Below the pieces are notes generated by a model. That model made no database searches. It saw nothing but the letters and a program-made list of their open reading frames with translations, and had not been told where the DNA came from. Both the position numbers and the translations under genes were made by a program. From Bog-756 sp963727075 (GTDB lineage: Bacteria; Actinomycetota; Acidimicrobiia; Acidimicrobiales; RAAP-2), in contig CAVSET010000006.1 in NCBI GenBank assembly GCA_963727075.1, forward strand, positions 1,426,001-1,490,000: a stretch of DNA of 64,000 bases. The letters run 5' to 3'. Numbering within the stretch: position 1 is the stretch's first letter; each line of letters starts with the position of its first letter. Shown piece by piece: positions 10,528 to 21,333 of this stretch.

Positions 10528-11788
10528 TCAGTCTGCACCTTCACCAGCTTGTTCGGAGAGGCGCTGATGGCACGTTGTCGCCTTGGCAAGGGTCAAAGCG
10601 GCCGACCATCGGGGGCTCTCTGATCGATAGTTGGTCACTGAGAAGCCGACGATCGTCACGATCACCACCTGCATGACAAAGAGGGGCCGGCCAATCCGAG
10701 CGATCCAATGTGTCGGCTCGCGGGTGGGGTCTGCCACAAGGATCGCAATGGCACTCGCCAGCAGTAGCTCTGGGATCACGCTGTAGCGGGGAGCCGCATC
10801 GCGTCGGCTCCAGGCTGGGAGCACGAAGGTAATGACGGCATAGGCGACGAGCACCACTGACAGGAGCTGACGCTGCCGATCCGCACCAACCATCAAGAGA
10901 GCCAGTATCGCTGCAGCACAAGAGGATCGGATCCGCCGGCCAGCGCGTCGTGTTGGGTCAGCCAGGGCGCCGAGAGCACCCTTGTTCCCGATCAGAAATG
11001 TGCGCAAACACATGCGCGCCCGCTGCGTCGGTGATCCCGCGTACGCTCCGTTGGACATCGAGGAAGCTCTGGGGGATATAGGACACGACATCCTTGGTAT
11101 GCAGTACCACGGCACCCTGAATCGCCAATCCACCGAGAAGAGCGGCGCCACGATCGTGGCTGCCCTGGTCCTTCGTATGAGCGCAAAGGCGACTGCCAGG
11201 GGGAAGAAGAGAAAGCACAGGCTGGTCGAGGTGGCAGCAAGAAGGGCGACGGAGCCGCGGGCCGCTACGTCACGAGGTCGTTCGGACAACGAGACCAGCG
11301 CCCAAGGAGCCACGGCAGCAAATACCCAGATGACATTGGTGATGTTGGCGGTGTTCTCGATCCCCAGCACGGGCATCAGGACGACCAGGGAAGCGAGTGC
11401 CAACCTGACGGGTCGCGAAGGAATCCACTCGGTCGACACGGTACAGGAACCAGCCGAGGAGAGCGCCAACCAGCGTCCCCGACAAGGCCAAGATAGATCG
11501 AAAGTCCCTAATCGGGATGTAGGTGGACCCGGCCGCAAGCAGCCTGGGGGGCAGCTGCAGATAGCCCCCGTAGCCGCGGAACAATACTGCGAACCCGCCA
11601 TGCTGATGTGCCTGTTGGAAGTACTCGAACCCGTCTTCGGCCCAGATGGTCTGCCAGCTGCGGGCACCAGTTTGTCGAACAGTGGAACGACAACCGCGGC
11701 CACACCAAGAGCGACCCCCAGATGAGTGGCAGGGGGGAGACACGTCCACGGCCGGACGACCACCCATCCTGTCGAGCTTGAGCGACAC
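10528..11788 (-). CDS. Polytopic membrane protein of GT-C type, function unknown
   Basis: Joined frames give about 415 residues with many helices. After GTG 11788 (VSLKLDRMGG) the first helix is followed by QTIWAEDGFEYFQQAHQ and GYGGYLQLPPRLLAAGS. The acidic WAEDG loop after helix 1 is typical of GT-C-like bacterial membrane proteins. Later parts read VLGIENTANITNVIWVFA, a serine/threonine-rich helix region, and the C-terminal LLASAIAILVADP and VMQVVIVTIVGFSVTNY. Breaks are needed near 11390, 11690 and in 10930-11200. GTG 11788 lies 15 nt after the stop of the upstream acyltransferase gene, so the two are probably co-transcribed. No precise family can be assigned. Confidence 0.5.
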
Positions 11789-11803
11789 TGGCCCGGGGAC
11801 TGG

Positions 11804-12961
11804 TCATACGGTGAGAACCGTCATGATCAACCGCGATGAGACCAATACCCCCAAGGACGCTGACCCAAGGCGACCGGATCAGGAAGCGTGAGTGGCGGAT
11901 CGGGTTTTCAACCAAATAGTAAGTGGCGGCGGAGAGGACGACGGCCAGCCGCGGCGAGGAGCAGGTTCGTCGCCACGCTGGCGTACGCCCCCAGTACTGC
12001 CCGGCGACGATGAGGATCGGGTAGTGCCAAAGGTAGATGCTGAATGACCAGAGACCAAGCAACTTGAATGGCGTCAGAGCGAAGTAATGCCTCGGCTCCC
12101 CATCGAGGCGCAGCAGTACCGCCGGCGATGATCAGGCCGGTAGCGGCCACTGGCCAGACGGCGACATACCCCGGGTATCCGCTTGCCCCCGGACCTTTGA
12201 TCGCAACGGCGGCCCAAGGCGAGAGCGCCGAGACCGATCCATGTCACGAGTCGCCGCCAACGGCATCGGCAATTTCAAGAACCAACTCCCACCCAAGCGC
12301 CAGTACCCCACCGAAGGCAAGCTCCCAGGCGTGGGTGAAGGGTGAGGCATAGGCAACCACAGTCCCCGCACCAGGAGAGGAAGTGACAGACCAGGCGAGT
12401 GAGGCAGCGAAGATCAGCCACGAGGACGATGCCCAGCTTGACCCGGAAGCTGAACCTTCGAGCCATCGTGGCTACAGCCAGCACGATCAACGGGTAGACC
12501 AAATAGAACTGCTCTTCGACCGCCAAGGACCAGTAGGCGCCCAGCGGATTCGGAAGCGGGTGGAAGAAGTTCCCGTTGTCGTGCGGGTAGTTGGCAAGGA
12601 ACACCACGGCCCACCTAGCCTCACTCGTCACGTAGTCGGCGACGCTGGTGCCTATGAGGACGCGTTCGGCGACAACGGCAACGACGAGGACCAGCATGGC
12701 GGCAGGAACGATTCGCCGAACCCGACGGGCGTAGAAGCCGAGCAGGTCGGTCCTTGCGGAGAGACGACACGCTCCCGAAGGTAGGAGTCCAGTGATGACG
12801 AAGCCGGAAATGACGAAGAATACGTCGACGCCGATGAAGCCACCGAGCAAGAACCCGACCTGTGCATGCACCAGAACAACGAGCAGGACGGCAACGGCCC
12901 GCAGACCGAGGACGTCGGGTCGAAATGCGCGGTCACTCGGGTGGGGTACCGGCCTCATCAC
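11804..12961 (-). CDS. Acyltransferase family 3 (OafA-like), no SGNH domain
   Basis: This is a second membrane O-acyltransferase. From ATG 12961 it reads FRPDVLGLRAVAVLLVVLVHA with the conserved histidine, then GGFIGVDVFFVISGFVITG, YARRVRRIVPAAMLV, YWSLAVEEQFYLVYPL and, after frame breaks near 12420, 12250 and 12060, FSIYLWHYPILIVAG. The corrected frame ends at 11804, just after the last helix, so the SGNH hydrolase domain found in many OafA proteins is absent. It is divergent from the gene at 13269 and upstream of the GT-C-like gene. A role in O-acetylating the glycan is inferred from family and context. Confidence 0.8.
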
Positions 12962-13268
12962 CCGATGGGAGAAAGCGTCACCCTCGGCGCGGCACCGTCG
13001 TCGGCACGGTTTCGCTGGCTGCTTCGGGGAGCTGCCGGGGTCCGGGCAGGACTCCCGATGACCTCCTCTACGGCACCCGAGGATCGAGGCTGGTCGCCAG
13101 GCGGCATCGTCATATGATGGCCGATTGATCTTCTGTCGGCCATTGGAGGCGATCGCTGAACTCTGAGCGGGATGTGACGCCGAGATCTCGTGTCCGGTGT
13201 CTCGGACGTCCCTGACCCAGAGGTCGAACGGGCATCTTGTATGGTGATCCCGTCCTGCGCAGAGGGGA
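12962..13268. other. Divergent intergenic region
   Basis: These 307 bases separate the minus-strand acyltransferase from the plus-strand paralogue B and must hold promoters for both. A TATGAT hexamer lies at 13113-13118 and a TATGGT near 13240, but neither has a good -35 partner at the right distance. No gene is seen. Confidence 0.35.
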
Positions 13269-15474
13269 ATGGGGTCGGTGACACTAGGGCGCTATGTAGA
13301 AGGCCTTCTGTACATGGCCCTCGCCTTCATTCCCGTCGGCATGGCTTCGTACGCCTGGCGGGCACGACTGCTTCCCACTTGGCGAGGTGCCATCGGGCGC
13401 CTGGCAGAGATCATCATCGCCTTGAGCGTCGTCATCTGCGTGTCGGAGGTCTTCGGTTCGGTGCATCTCTTCCGAACGGCTGCCATCGTGCCGGCACTTG
13501 CCGTGGTCGGGCTCGCTGCCTGGTGGGTAGGCCGTCGGGGGATCGACCGGTCGAGCGCCGACCTGGAGACTCAAGGGTACGTGGAGACGCACCCAGCCCG
13601 CTCTCGTCCAGGGCATCAGTCGTTGCGCTGGGCGCGACCAGCGTCCTCGTCGCCGATTGGAGCACCCGGACCCTCGACGCATTTCGCCATGGGATGACCT
13701 CGGCCGACACACTTTGGTACCACATGCCCTTTGCCGCTCGTTTTGTGCAGCAGGGCACCATCACCCGCTGCACTACATCGACTCCGAGCCGGTGACCGTA
13801 TTCTTCCCGGCCAATTCGGAGCTGTTGCACGCATTGGGGATCATGTTCACAGGCAACGACTGGTTGTCCCCCTTGGTGAACCTGGGCTGGGGGGCGGTGG
13901 CATTGCTCGCCGCATGGATCATCGGCCGTCCCTACGGGGTTGCGCCCGTCACCCTCACCGGGGTGCTGCGCTGCTGGCCACCCCGGGACTGGTGGCGACG
14001 CAGCCCGGTGGCGCCTACGACGATGTCGTCGGGTTGGCGCTTCTCCTCTCCTGTGCCGCCCTCCTCATTACGTCTGCCACGGCCGGCGAGCAGAGTCGCC
14101 TTGCGGGTCAGGCTATGGCCGCTTTGGCTGCAGGGCTCGCCCTCGGCACGAAGTTCACCTATATCGCGCCGGTCGGGGCTCTCACGATCGGGGTCTGGGT
14201 ACTGGCCCGACGCGGGAGGCGACTCTCCGAGGGAGCCATCTGGCTCTGTTCTCGTCGCCCTTCCAGGAGCGTTCTGGTATGTGCGCAACCTGGTTGCAGT
14301 GGGCAACCCCCTCCCGTCACTCAATCTCAAGATCGGGCTGTTCGCCCTGCCCGGTCCGGCGATAGGGACGCCAACGCCCACGGTGGCGCACTTCCTTTTC
14401 GACGGGACGGCATGGCGACGGTACTTCCTGCCGGGACTGCGCCTCTCCTTCGGCCCGGGCTGGTGGCTGCTGCTCGCCCTCTCCGCAATTGGACTGGTCC
14501 TCGGGACAGTTCTGGGGCCAGGTCGGATGCCGCGGATGCTGGCATGGGTCGGACTGGCTACAGCGGCGGCGTTTGTGGTCAGTCCCCAGTACCTGGCAAT
14601 TCTGGGGGCTCCGGTGAACTTCGTCTACAACGTCCGCTATGCCGATCCCGCTGTAGCGTTCGGCCTGGTCCTTCTCCCAATCATCCCGGCTCTTCGTACG
14701 GCTCGGCGAGCTTGGGCGCTTCTGGCGGGATACGCCGGGGTGCTGCTTGTGACGCAGCTCGACGGGACGATCTGGCCTATTGACCTGATGACTCAGCGCT
14801 TTGCGGACCCGATCACCGGCACGCCCGTATGGGTCGGGCTGGTGCTCGGAATATTGTTCTTTGGCATCGGAATGGCGGTGCTCCGCCATAGGCAGCTTCA
14901 CCCGGGGTGGCGACCGGCGGCCCGTGTCGTCGTCCCGGTGAGCATCGCGTTGGTGGTATCTGGCTTCGGCGTTCAGCAGTTCTATCTCGGCAATCGCTAC
15001 ACCTCCTCGAACACACCGTCGTATGTCGTGTGGGCGCAGCACGTGAGTAATGTCCGCATAGCCGTCGCCGGTGAATACACGCAGGTCCAATACGAGCTAT
15101 ACGGGAAGGATCTGACCAACTACGTCCAGTATGTGGGGCAGCCCGAGCCTCACGGGGGCTACGGTCCCATTGACAGTTGCGTCCGTTGGCGGCGGCTTCT
15201 CAACACGGGCCGATACGGCTACGTATTGGCCTCGACCGGACTCGTCTCCAATCGCGGCGACGTGTTCAGGACGCCCTTCTCGTACACGGCATGGACGGGC
15301 ACCGATCCGGCATCGAGGCTCATTCGTCGAGACATTCTGACGATTCCGGGCGTGCCGGGCTACCCGGGGCGCACCCAATACGTCGGGTTCTCTCTCTTTC
15401 AGCTGACGGGCCACCTCGACCCCGCCACCTGCCCTCTCTCCGGGGACCACTCGGTCACACCGACGCCGTCTTGA
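13269..15474 (+). CDS. Polytopic GT-C-like membrane protein (paralogue B, plus-strand copy)
   Basis: This is the best-preserved copy of the paralogue B family. ATG 13269 (MGSVTLGRYVEGLLYMALAF) leads into helices, then WSTRTLDAFRHGMTSADTLW, YHMPFAARFVQQGTIT, NSELLHALGIMFTGNDW, LGTKFTYIAPVGALTIGVW and AFWYVRNLVAVGNPLPS. From about 14260 the frame stays open to the stop, covering about six helices and a soluble tail (VQYVGQPEPHGGYGPIDSC). Breaks are near 13600, 13765, 13965 and 14255. The length of about 735 residues and the topology fit a GT-C glycosyltransferase or a lipid-linked sugar-handling protein. The substrate is unknown. Confidence 0.65.
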
Positions 15475-15637
15475 TGTCTGGTCGGCATCCCGGTGAGCCG
15501 AATCCAACCTCTCGTCCCGGCCGGAGCGACTCGCGGGCAAACCGAGTACGCTGCATTGCTACTCAAACTGGCATGAGACCTATTCCGACTGGGACGATAT
15601 TCCTGATTAACTTCGCAACCAAGGGGCCGTTGCTTCT

Positions 15638-16477
15638 GTGCGAACCATGACTGTCGACATCGCACTTCCCGTGCTCAACGAAGAGTGCGCTCTGGAGACA
15701 AGCCTGCGCGTCCTCCAAGCACAACTCACCTCGCAATGCCCCTACAACTGGTCGCTCTCCATCGTTGACAACGGAAGTACTGACTCGTCCTGGAGGATCG
15801 CCAGCCGCATCGCCCGTACGGAACCGAACGTTCGAGCTCTCCGGCTGGCAGAACGGGGCCGTGGAGGGGCGCTCAAAGCGGCCTGGACATCCAGTCCGGC
15901 GGACATCTTGGCCTACATGGACATTGACCTCTCGACGGACCTCGAGGCCCTGGGACCGGTGCTCGATCCGATTGCTGCAGGAGCGGCGGACATCTCGATC
16001 GGCTCGCGACTCGCGTCCAGCTCCCAGGTGACGAGGAGCGTCCAACGAGAGGCAATCTCCCATCTCTACAACCTGATCGCGCGGGCCATGTTGCGCTACT
16101 CCGTGCGGGACGCTCAGTGCGGATTCAAAGCGGTCAGCCGACACGTGGCCCAGACGATCGTGCCGCTGATTCAGGACAACAGCTGGTTCTTCGATACCGA
16201 GCTTCTGGTCCTGGCCTCGCGCTGTGGAATGCGGATCAACGAGGTGCCCGTTCACTGGGTCGAGGACAACGATTCGAGGGTACGAATCGTAAGCACCGCG
16301 ATCGATGACCTTCGCGGCATCTGGAGATTGTCCTGGAATCACTCGCCCGGAGCAACCAGCGCCGTCGCCGACACGCAGGACCGAATTCGGGCGCTGGAGA
16401 CGGTCTCTATGACAAGCCCGACGGACGACGGTTCGCCGGTCATCGGGCCGCCAGGGCACGACGAGGGGGCCGCCTGA
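15638..16477 (+). CDS. Glycosyltransferase family 2 (polyprenyl-phosphate glycosyltransferase-like)
   Basis: This is an intact 279-residue GT2 enzyme. It opens with VDIALPVLNEECALE, then SLSIVDNGSTDSSW, a nucleotide-sugar binding segment, and YMDIDLSTDLEAL, where the DxD-like acid pair binds metal. DAQCGFKAVSR and WFFDTELLVLASRCG are hallmarks of the DPM1/DPG-synthase branch that loads sugars onto polyprenyl phosphate. No C-terminal membrane helices are present. GTG 15638 has an AAGGGG 11 nt upstream; ATG 15647 is the alternative. Such enzymes supply the lipid-linked donor used by GT-C proteins like the neighbour at 13269. Confidence 0.88.
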   Translation: MRTMTVDIALPVLNEECALETSLRVLQAQLTSQCPYNWSLSIVDNGSTDSSWRIASRIARTEPNVRALRLAERGRGGALKAAWTSSPADILAYMDIDLSTDLEALGPVLDPIAAGAADISIGSRLASSSQVTRSVQREAISHLYNLIARAMLRYSVRDAQCGFKAVSRHVAQTIVPLIQDNSWFFDTELLVLASRCGMRINEVPVHWVEDNDSRVRIVSTAIDDLRGIWRLSWNHSPGATSAVADTQDRIRALETVSMTSPTDDGSPVIGPPGHDEGAA

Positions 16478-16583
16478 CGGTCATCGGGAGCGCAATATCA
16501 ATCGATCGACAGCTCCCCACCTAGCCACAGTCTCCGGCCCCGCGTCCATATCGGCGGTAGTCGTCGGCTGATCGGGAGTCAGA

Positions 16584-18035
16584 TCACCGACCCGCGCCGC
16601 TGGCGAACAGGCTGAGATGGTGCAACTCGGCGATTCTGGCCTGGTGCCGGATGAGCGATGCTGGCTGTAACAGGTACAGGTAGTACTCCACCTCGGCATC
16701 GGGAGTGCGATCGATGTTGCGGAGCACGCGGGCGGCATGGGCCTGGTAGGTGTGATCGGAGCTGGCGCCCGTTGGCCCGTAGTGGAGCCCGAACGAGATC
16801 TGCACAACGATGACGACGGCGGCGACCCAGCGGGCAGCGGGCATGAGGACCCGATCGATCCAAACGGGCGCTACAGCTCTCGCCGGCACGGGTCGTCCGA
16901 GGAGAGTCAACAAGATCCCGCTCGGGATCAACAGGTCATAGGTGGTGTAGCGGGAGGCGCTGGCCCCCAGGTAGCCGAAGCGAACCCGGCCGACGGTCAC
17001 GATGGCGACGAACAACAGGCCCACGCAGATGAGGGCAATCCCGACGGGCCCCCCTCCAGCCTCGTCACGGCGGAGGCCATAGGTCACCAGAACCAGCCCA
17101 GCCAGAACCAGAATGACCAGACCGAGCAGTAGGACGGCATTGCTCCCCGGGCCGTTGTACTGCCGGGGCAGGCCCACGATATCGCCTACCGCAAAGACAT
17201 AGAACTTGATCGCCGCCATCGGATGGTGCAGCACGTATCCGTGGCTCGGTGAGCCGGACGTGGCGCTGGTGTTGAAGTTGTAGAGGTAGACGAACAATGA
17301 CACCGCGGCGGCGGCGATCCACGCCACCACGAAGCGGACCGCCCGACGCCGGTGGTAGAGAAGCACCAGGCCGGCCGGCCAGATGAGCAGCCCCTGCAGC
17401 GATGAGAAGCTCCCCACCACGCCGGCGACGATGGCACCGGCGAGGGTCAACCAGGTCAAGGTTGGTCGGTCGACAAGGACAATGGCCGTCGCCAGGGAGA
17501 GCATCACCAGGTACCAGGCCATCTGGAATCCCCACAGCGAGTTCTCGTACTGAACGGTGGAGAAGGCCAACAGGGCGACCGGGCAGTAATAGAGCCAAGG
17601 CGTCGAGGTAGCCCGCCGCTTGTGGGCCCAGATGAGGAGACCGGTGGCCACCACCAGCATGATGGCGCTCAGGTACTCCTCGACCTGGATGTTGAAATGG
17701 GTGGTATGGGCCAGCAGGACGACGATCAGGTTGGGAAAGAAGATCCGGTTCTCGTTGTGCTGGGCCCACAGCGATCCCCAGTCGAACAGGTGGGAATAGG
17801 AGTGCCCGATCACCGTCACGTCGTCCCACTGGTCTCCGAAGATCACGTTGACGCTGTACCGGTGGATCATCCAGAAGTACCCGGCGACGGGAAGTGCGAA
17901 TCCCAGCACGGTCACGACGTTGACGAGTCGCGGGTCGAACCGGTCGATGATGCGCTGGCCGGGGTGGTCGGGCAGGACGGCACCCCCAGCCGGCTCCTCC
18001 CCCACCACCTCGGTCATGCTCGCCGGCCCCGTCAT
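16584..18035 (-). CDS. Polytopic membrane protein, GT-C-like, function unknown
   Basis: This is an intact 483-residue membrane protein with about eleven helices. After a short leader it shows YSVNVIFGDQWDDVTVIGHS and LWAQHNENRIFFPNLIVVLL. The acidic pair followed by HNENR in the first large loop resembles the catalytic loop of GT-C glycosyltransferases, but the family is not one I can name. A soluble tail follows the last helix. ATG 18035 overlaps the stop of the preceding GT2 gene by ATGA, so the two are translationally coupled. The likely pairing is GT2 loading a lipid carrier and this protein using the product. Confidence 0.6.
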   Translation of the reverse strand: MTGPASMTEVVGEEPAGGAVLPDHPGQRIIDRFDPRLVNVVTVLGFALPVAGYFWMIHRYSVNVIFGDQWDDVTVIGHSYSHLFDWGSLWAQHNENRIFFPNLIVVLLAHTTHFNIQVEEYLSAIMLVVATGLLIWAHKRRATSTPWLYYCPVALLAFSTVQYENSLWGFQMAWYLVMLSLATAIVLVDRPTLTWLTLAGAIVAGVVGSFSSLQGLLIWPAGLVLLYHRRRAVRFVVAWIAAAAVSLFVYLYNFNTSATSGSPSHGYVLHHPMAAIKFYVFAVGDIVGLPRQYNGPGSNAVLLLGLVILVLAGLVLVTYGLRRDEAGGGPVGIALICVGLLFVAIVTVGRVRFGYLGASASRYTTYDLLIPSGILLTLLGRPVPARAVAPVWIDRVLMPAARWVAAVVIVVQISFGLHYGPTGASSDHTYQAHAARVLRNIDRTPDAEVEYYLYLLQPASLIRHQARIAELHHLSLFASGAGR

Positions 18036-18811
18036 CGCCGGCGGGAGCGTCTGATCCCGAGGAGTGCGACATCCCAAACGGCGGCCAGGCTCCCCGCCAG
18101 GCTGACCTTGGATCCGCTCACGTCGCTCCACTCCTCCAGTGGCACCTCGAGGAAGGATTCCACCGGCAGGCCGGGCACCTGGGATGTGCCGTCGAACAAC
18201 CGCTGGCACAGGAGGACGTCGAAGGACCATGCCGAGCGGAACGGGCTTCCCACGGCGGCCTCGAGGGTCGGATTGACTCGAAACACCTTTGCTCCGCACT
18301 GTGTGTCGTAGACAGCCACCCCGAGCGCCATAGAGGCAATGGTGGCGAAGACGCGACCGGTGTAGTGACGAAAGGCGCTGCGCTCGATGTGGCTGCCGAG
18401 GCGGGCGACTCGCGATCCGAAGACACCGTTCAGCCCCTCGTGGGCTTCCAGCACATGTATGAGTCGGAGAAGCTCACTGGTCGGGGTCGCCAGGTCAGCG
18501 TCAAAGTACCCGACGATGTCGGCACCATTCTGAATGGCCCGACACATTCCGCGACGGACGGCTTCGGCCTTTCCCAAGTTGTGGGGAAGGTGCTCCACCT
18601 CAATCGCGTCCGACTTCAGAGCCAGCTGCTCCAGGATCCCACCTGTACCGTCAGTCGACCCGTCGTCGACAAAGAGCAGTCGGGTGCCCCCGGATCCGAC
18701 CAGGTCCAGAAAAGCCAGATCCTCGAACCGACGTTGCTCGTTGAAACAGGGAACGACCACCACCGTGCCGGATCCATCGCGGGCATGCTGGCGGGTCGTC
18801 ATCCTGGTCAC
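18032..18811 (-). CDS. Glycosyltransferase family 2 (polyprenyl-phosphate sugar synthase-like)
   Basis: This is an intact 259-residue GT2 enzyme with TVVVVPCFNEQRRFEDLAF, LLFVDDGSTDGTGG and LGKAEAVRRGMCRAIQ, the latter typical of dolichyl-phosphate glucosyltransferase relatives. The metal-binding YFDADLATPTSELLR is followed by GSRVARLGSHIERSAFRHY and YDTQCGAKVFR. It lacks C-terminal membrane helices. Its start overlaps the YfhO-like stop at 18808 by ATGA, and its stop overlaps the next gene's ATG, so 21238 to 16584 behaves as one coupled operon on the minus strand. It probably makes the polyprenyl-phosphate sugar used by the adjoining membrane proteins. Confidence 0.88.
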   Translation of the reverse strand: MTRMTTRQHARDGSGTVVVVPCFNEQRRFEDLAFLDLVGSGGTRLLFVDDGSTDGTGGILEQLALKSDAIEVEHLPHNLGKAEAVRRGMCRAIQNGADIVGYFDADLATPTSELLRLIHVLEAHEGLNGVFGSRVARLGSHIERSAFRHYTGRVFATIASMALGVAVYDTQCGAKVFRVNPTLEAAVGSPFRSAWSFDVLLCQRLFDGTSQVPGLPVESFLEVPLEEWSDVSGSKVSLAGSLAAVWDVALLGIRRSRRR

Positions 18812-21238
18812 GCTACCGGCGAGTCGGGCCGAAGTTCAGGCCGGTCCTCGGCGGACGCCGCTTCCGGAAGGTCGGTCCAGACCAGCAGTCCGAGCAAGGA
18901 AGAGTGCGCTGATGAGTGCCAGGACGATGCCTTCGGTGAAGGCCTGGGGCCAGTACCGGACGACGATCGAGTGCGTCCCTTCGGTACGCGGGCCTGCAGC
19001 ATCATGCCGGCATAGGGCTCGAGGGCGAGCGGTCGCCCGTCGACGGTAGCCCGCCACCCGGGCACGTCGGTCAGATGGAGGCGCAACGCAAGCGCCACCG
19101 GCGACGACGTCTCGATCCGCCACTCGGACGGGCTCGGATGGCGAACGGCCACCGGCGTGCCCACCACTCGATCCGGAGGTAGCGACCCGCCCGCCAGCGG
19201 CGCTATCGGCTGCCTCTCCCGAACCCGGGTATGCGGTACAGGTCCTCGTCGGCCAGCCGCCGAACGAAGACGCTCCCGGTCGGACCGGGTCGACCGGCGG
19301 CCTCGAGGATGTAGCCCACTCCGTACTCCCGGGCCACGGCGACAGTGGTCACCGCCGGGCAGAATATGTAGAGCCCCGGCACGCCGCTCGGCGTGCCAGT
19401 GTTCGCTACCCAGTCGGGAAGACCGCCTTCGGGATGATCGGGTCGTAGGCAGCCAGTTCTCGAATGCCATAGGCGTCGTTGATGTTCGGGCCCGATGCCG
19501 TATTGGCAACCGACCGCCAGCCGTTGGCCACCACGGCCGATCCCACTTCGGCAGCGTAGGCTCGGATGGCCGGTGTCTCCGGGTAGGATTGGGACTCGAC
19601 TCCATCATCTGGGCGCCGGCACTGACCAGAAAGGCCGTCTGAACGGCCAGCAGCCCGAGACCGGCGATGGCCCCTGCCCGTCGGAACGAGGACCGGCTCG
19701 CCCCTCTCCGGTCCGTCCGGCGCCGTCCTGGTGCCTCAGGAGCCTCCGTCGCCGGTTCGCCCAGACCAGGAACCCGGCCACCGCCAGCCCGACGAGCGTC
19801 TCGACGACCGGCCAGATGAAGCTGTGCGCTCGGATCGATGCCGCCAACGGGGGAAGTCTCCTCGACCGAACAACCACAGGCCGAGGAGGCCCACTGCGGC
19901 GACGGCAAATCCCGCACCGAGCCAGCGGGCGACGGCTCGGGTCCCCGCCTTGCGAACGATGAAATCCATCCCGTAGCCGGCCAGCACCGCAATGGCCAGC
20001 GCCATCGGCATCTCCGCCCGAAGCCAGCTGACCTGGCCCAGAAGGGGCAGCTCGTTGGCCAGGGAGACGACGGGGGGAACGAAGACGAGCGCCAGGCAGA
20101 GCACAGTGACGACGGCAAAAGCCCGAACCTCGGGTCGGCGACGGTGCAGGATAATCCCGAGGCCGCCCAGGACCAGTGCGCTCACACCTATGTACATCGC
20201 ATTCTCCGTATAGAAGTACGAGTACAAGTCGAGGACCAAGATCTGGCCACCCTCGATAGATCGGCAGGCCACCGAAGCTCTGGAACGCCAGACCAGAGGA
20301 GCACGTGCGGTGGAAGGGCACTGCTTCCCCCCGACGAGCCACGGATCGATTGCCGGGCCAGCTGCAGCCCGGGCAGGGCGAACGGAGCGGCCAGCGCCAT
20401 GCCGGCGACGGTGACCCACGACCAGGTCCACTGCCGGCCGGAGTATCGGACCGGAGCCGCCCAACCAACCGGCGCGCAACAGCAACATCACCGAGAAGAA
20501 CGCCGCCACGGTCAGCATGAGCACCGCGAACCCCTCCGGAGCACCTCCGAAGAACGAGAACGCCACGCACACCGCGATCGCCACGACATAGCCGGCCCGG
20601 TGCCGTCCTCGCAGAAGGAGCAAGCCGAAGGCGAGGATCCATCCGGCCCAGCTCATCACCGACGGGAAGGGATAGCCCAGCCAGGCGGTGATGGGGCCAC
20701 TCAGCTCGAACACCGTGCCCACCGCCGGCGCTGGCCAGCGCACTCATCCCGAGGACACGGCCCAGCACATAGGCACCGGATCCAGCCACCACGATGTTGA
20801 CGATGACCCCGACGGTGAACGCATACCGCAACGGGGTGCACGTAGCCGACGAGCGCCGGAAGGCTGAAAGGCGCCGACTGCCAGTTGAAGGCCAGCGGCT
20901 CCCCTAGCCCGGCGTAGGGGTTCCAGATGGGCAGATGACCTTGATGCACCTGCTGCCAGACCAACGTCCACCAAGGGATGAGCGAGTTGGCGAGGTCCGA
21001 GTTCTGCGCGATGTGCGGAGCGACGCCTGGCTCTCGGGTCAGACGGTTCTGGACCGCCAGATCGATCGGGCCGAAGATGTGCCCGTGGATCAGGAACGGC
21101 ACCAGCACGGCGATCCCCGAGAACAGCACCCAGGCCATCCCGAACGATCGCTGCGGCTGATACCCCGGGCCGGCGACTGCTGACACGCCGATCTCCACCG
21201 GTACCCCGGTCGTGGACAAGAGCGAGCGCGGACGGCAT
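18808..21238 (-). CDS. YfhO-family membrane protein
   Basis: This is the fuller YfhO-type copy, about 800 residues when joined. The N-terminal part reads FGMAWVLFSGIAVLVPFLI, FGPIDLAVQNRLTREPG and PWWTLVWQQVHQGHLPIWNP, then GLGEPLAFNWQSAPFSLPAL, all typical YfhO features. Further blocks include NAMYIGVSALVLGGLGIIL and WLRAEMPMALAIAVLAGYGM. The C-terminal soluble part holds PVAVRHPSPSEWR, GWRATVDGRPLAL and one last helix. At least seven frame breaks occur. The start is uncertain: ATG 21238 (MPSALALV) needs a break near 21220, while TTG 21219 is in frame. YfhO proteins act in glycosylation of wall polymers in Firmicutes; the role here is inferred. It is paralogous to the fragment at 1-428. Confidence 0.7.
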
Positions 21239-21333
21239 CGAATCCTGCCCTGCCGGCAGGTAATCTTTCTGCACCGGGGAAGAGTAACACCGGGTTGCGG
21301 ATTTAGCTGGTCAAGCTGGGCAGGACGACAGCA

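Noticed and set aside
13113..13118. TATGAT as promoter for paralogue B
   Set aside because: It lies about 150 nt before the start and has no -35 partner; such hexamers occur by chance.
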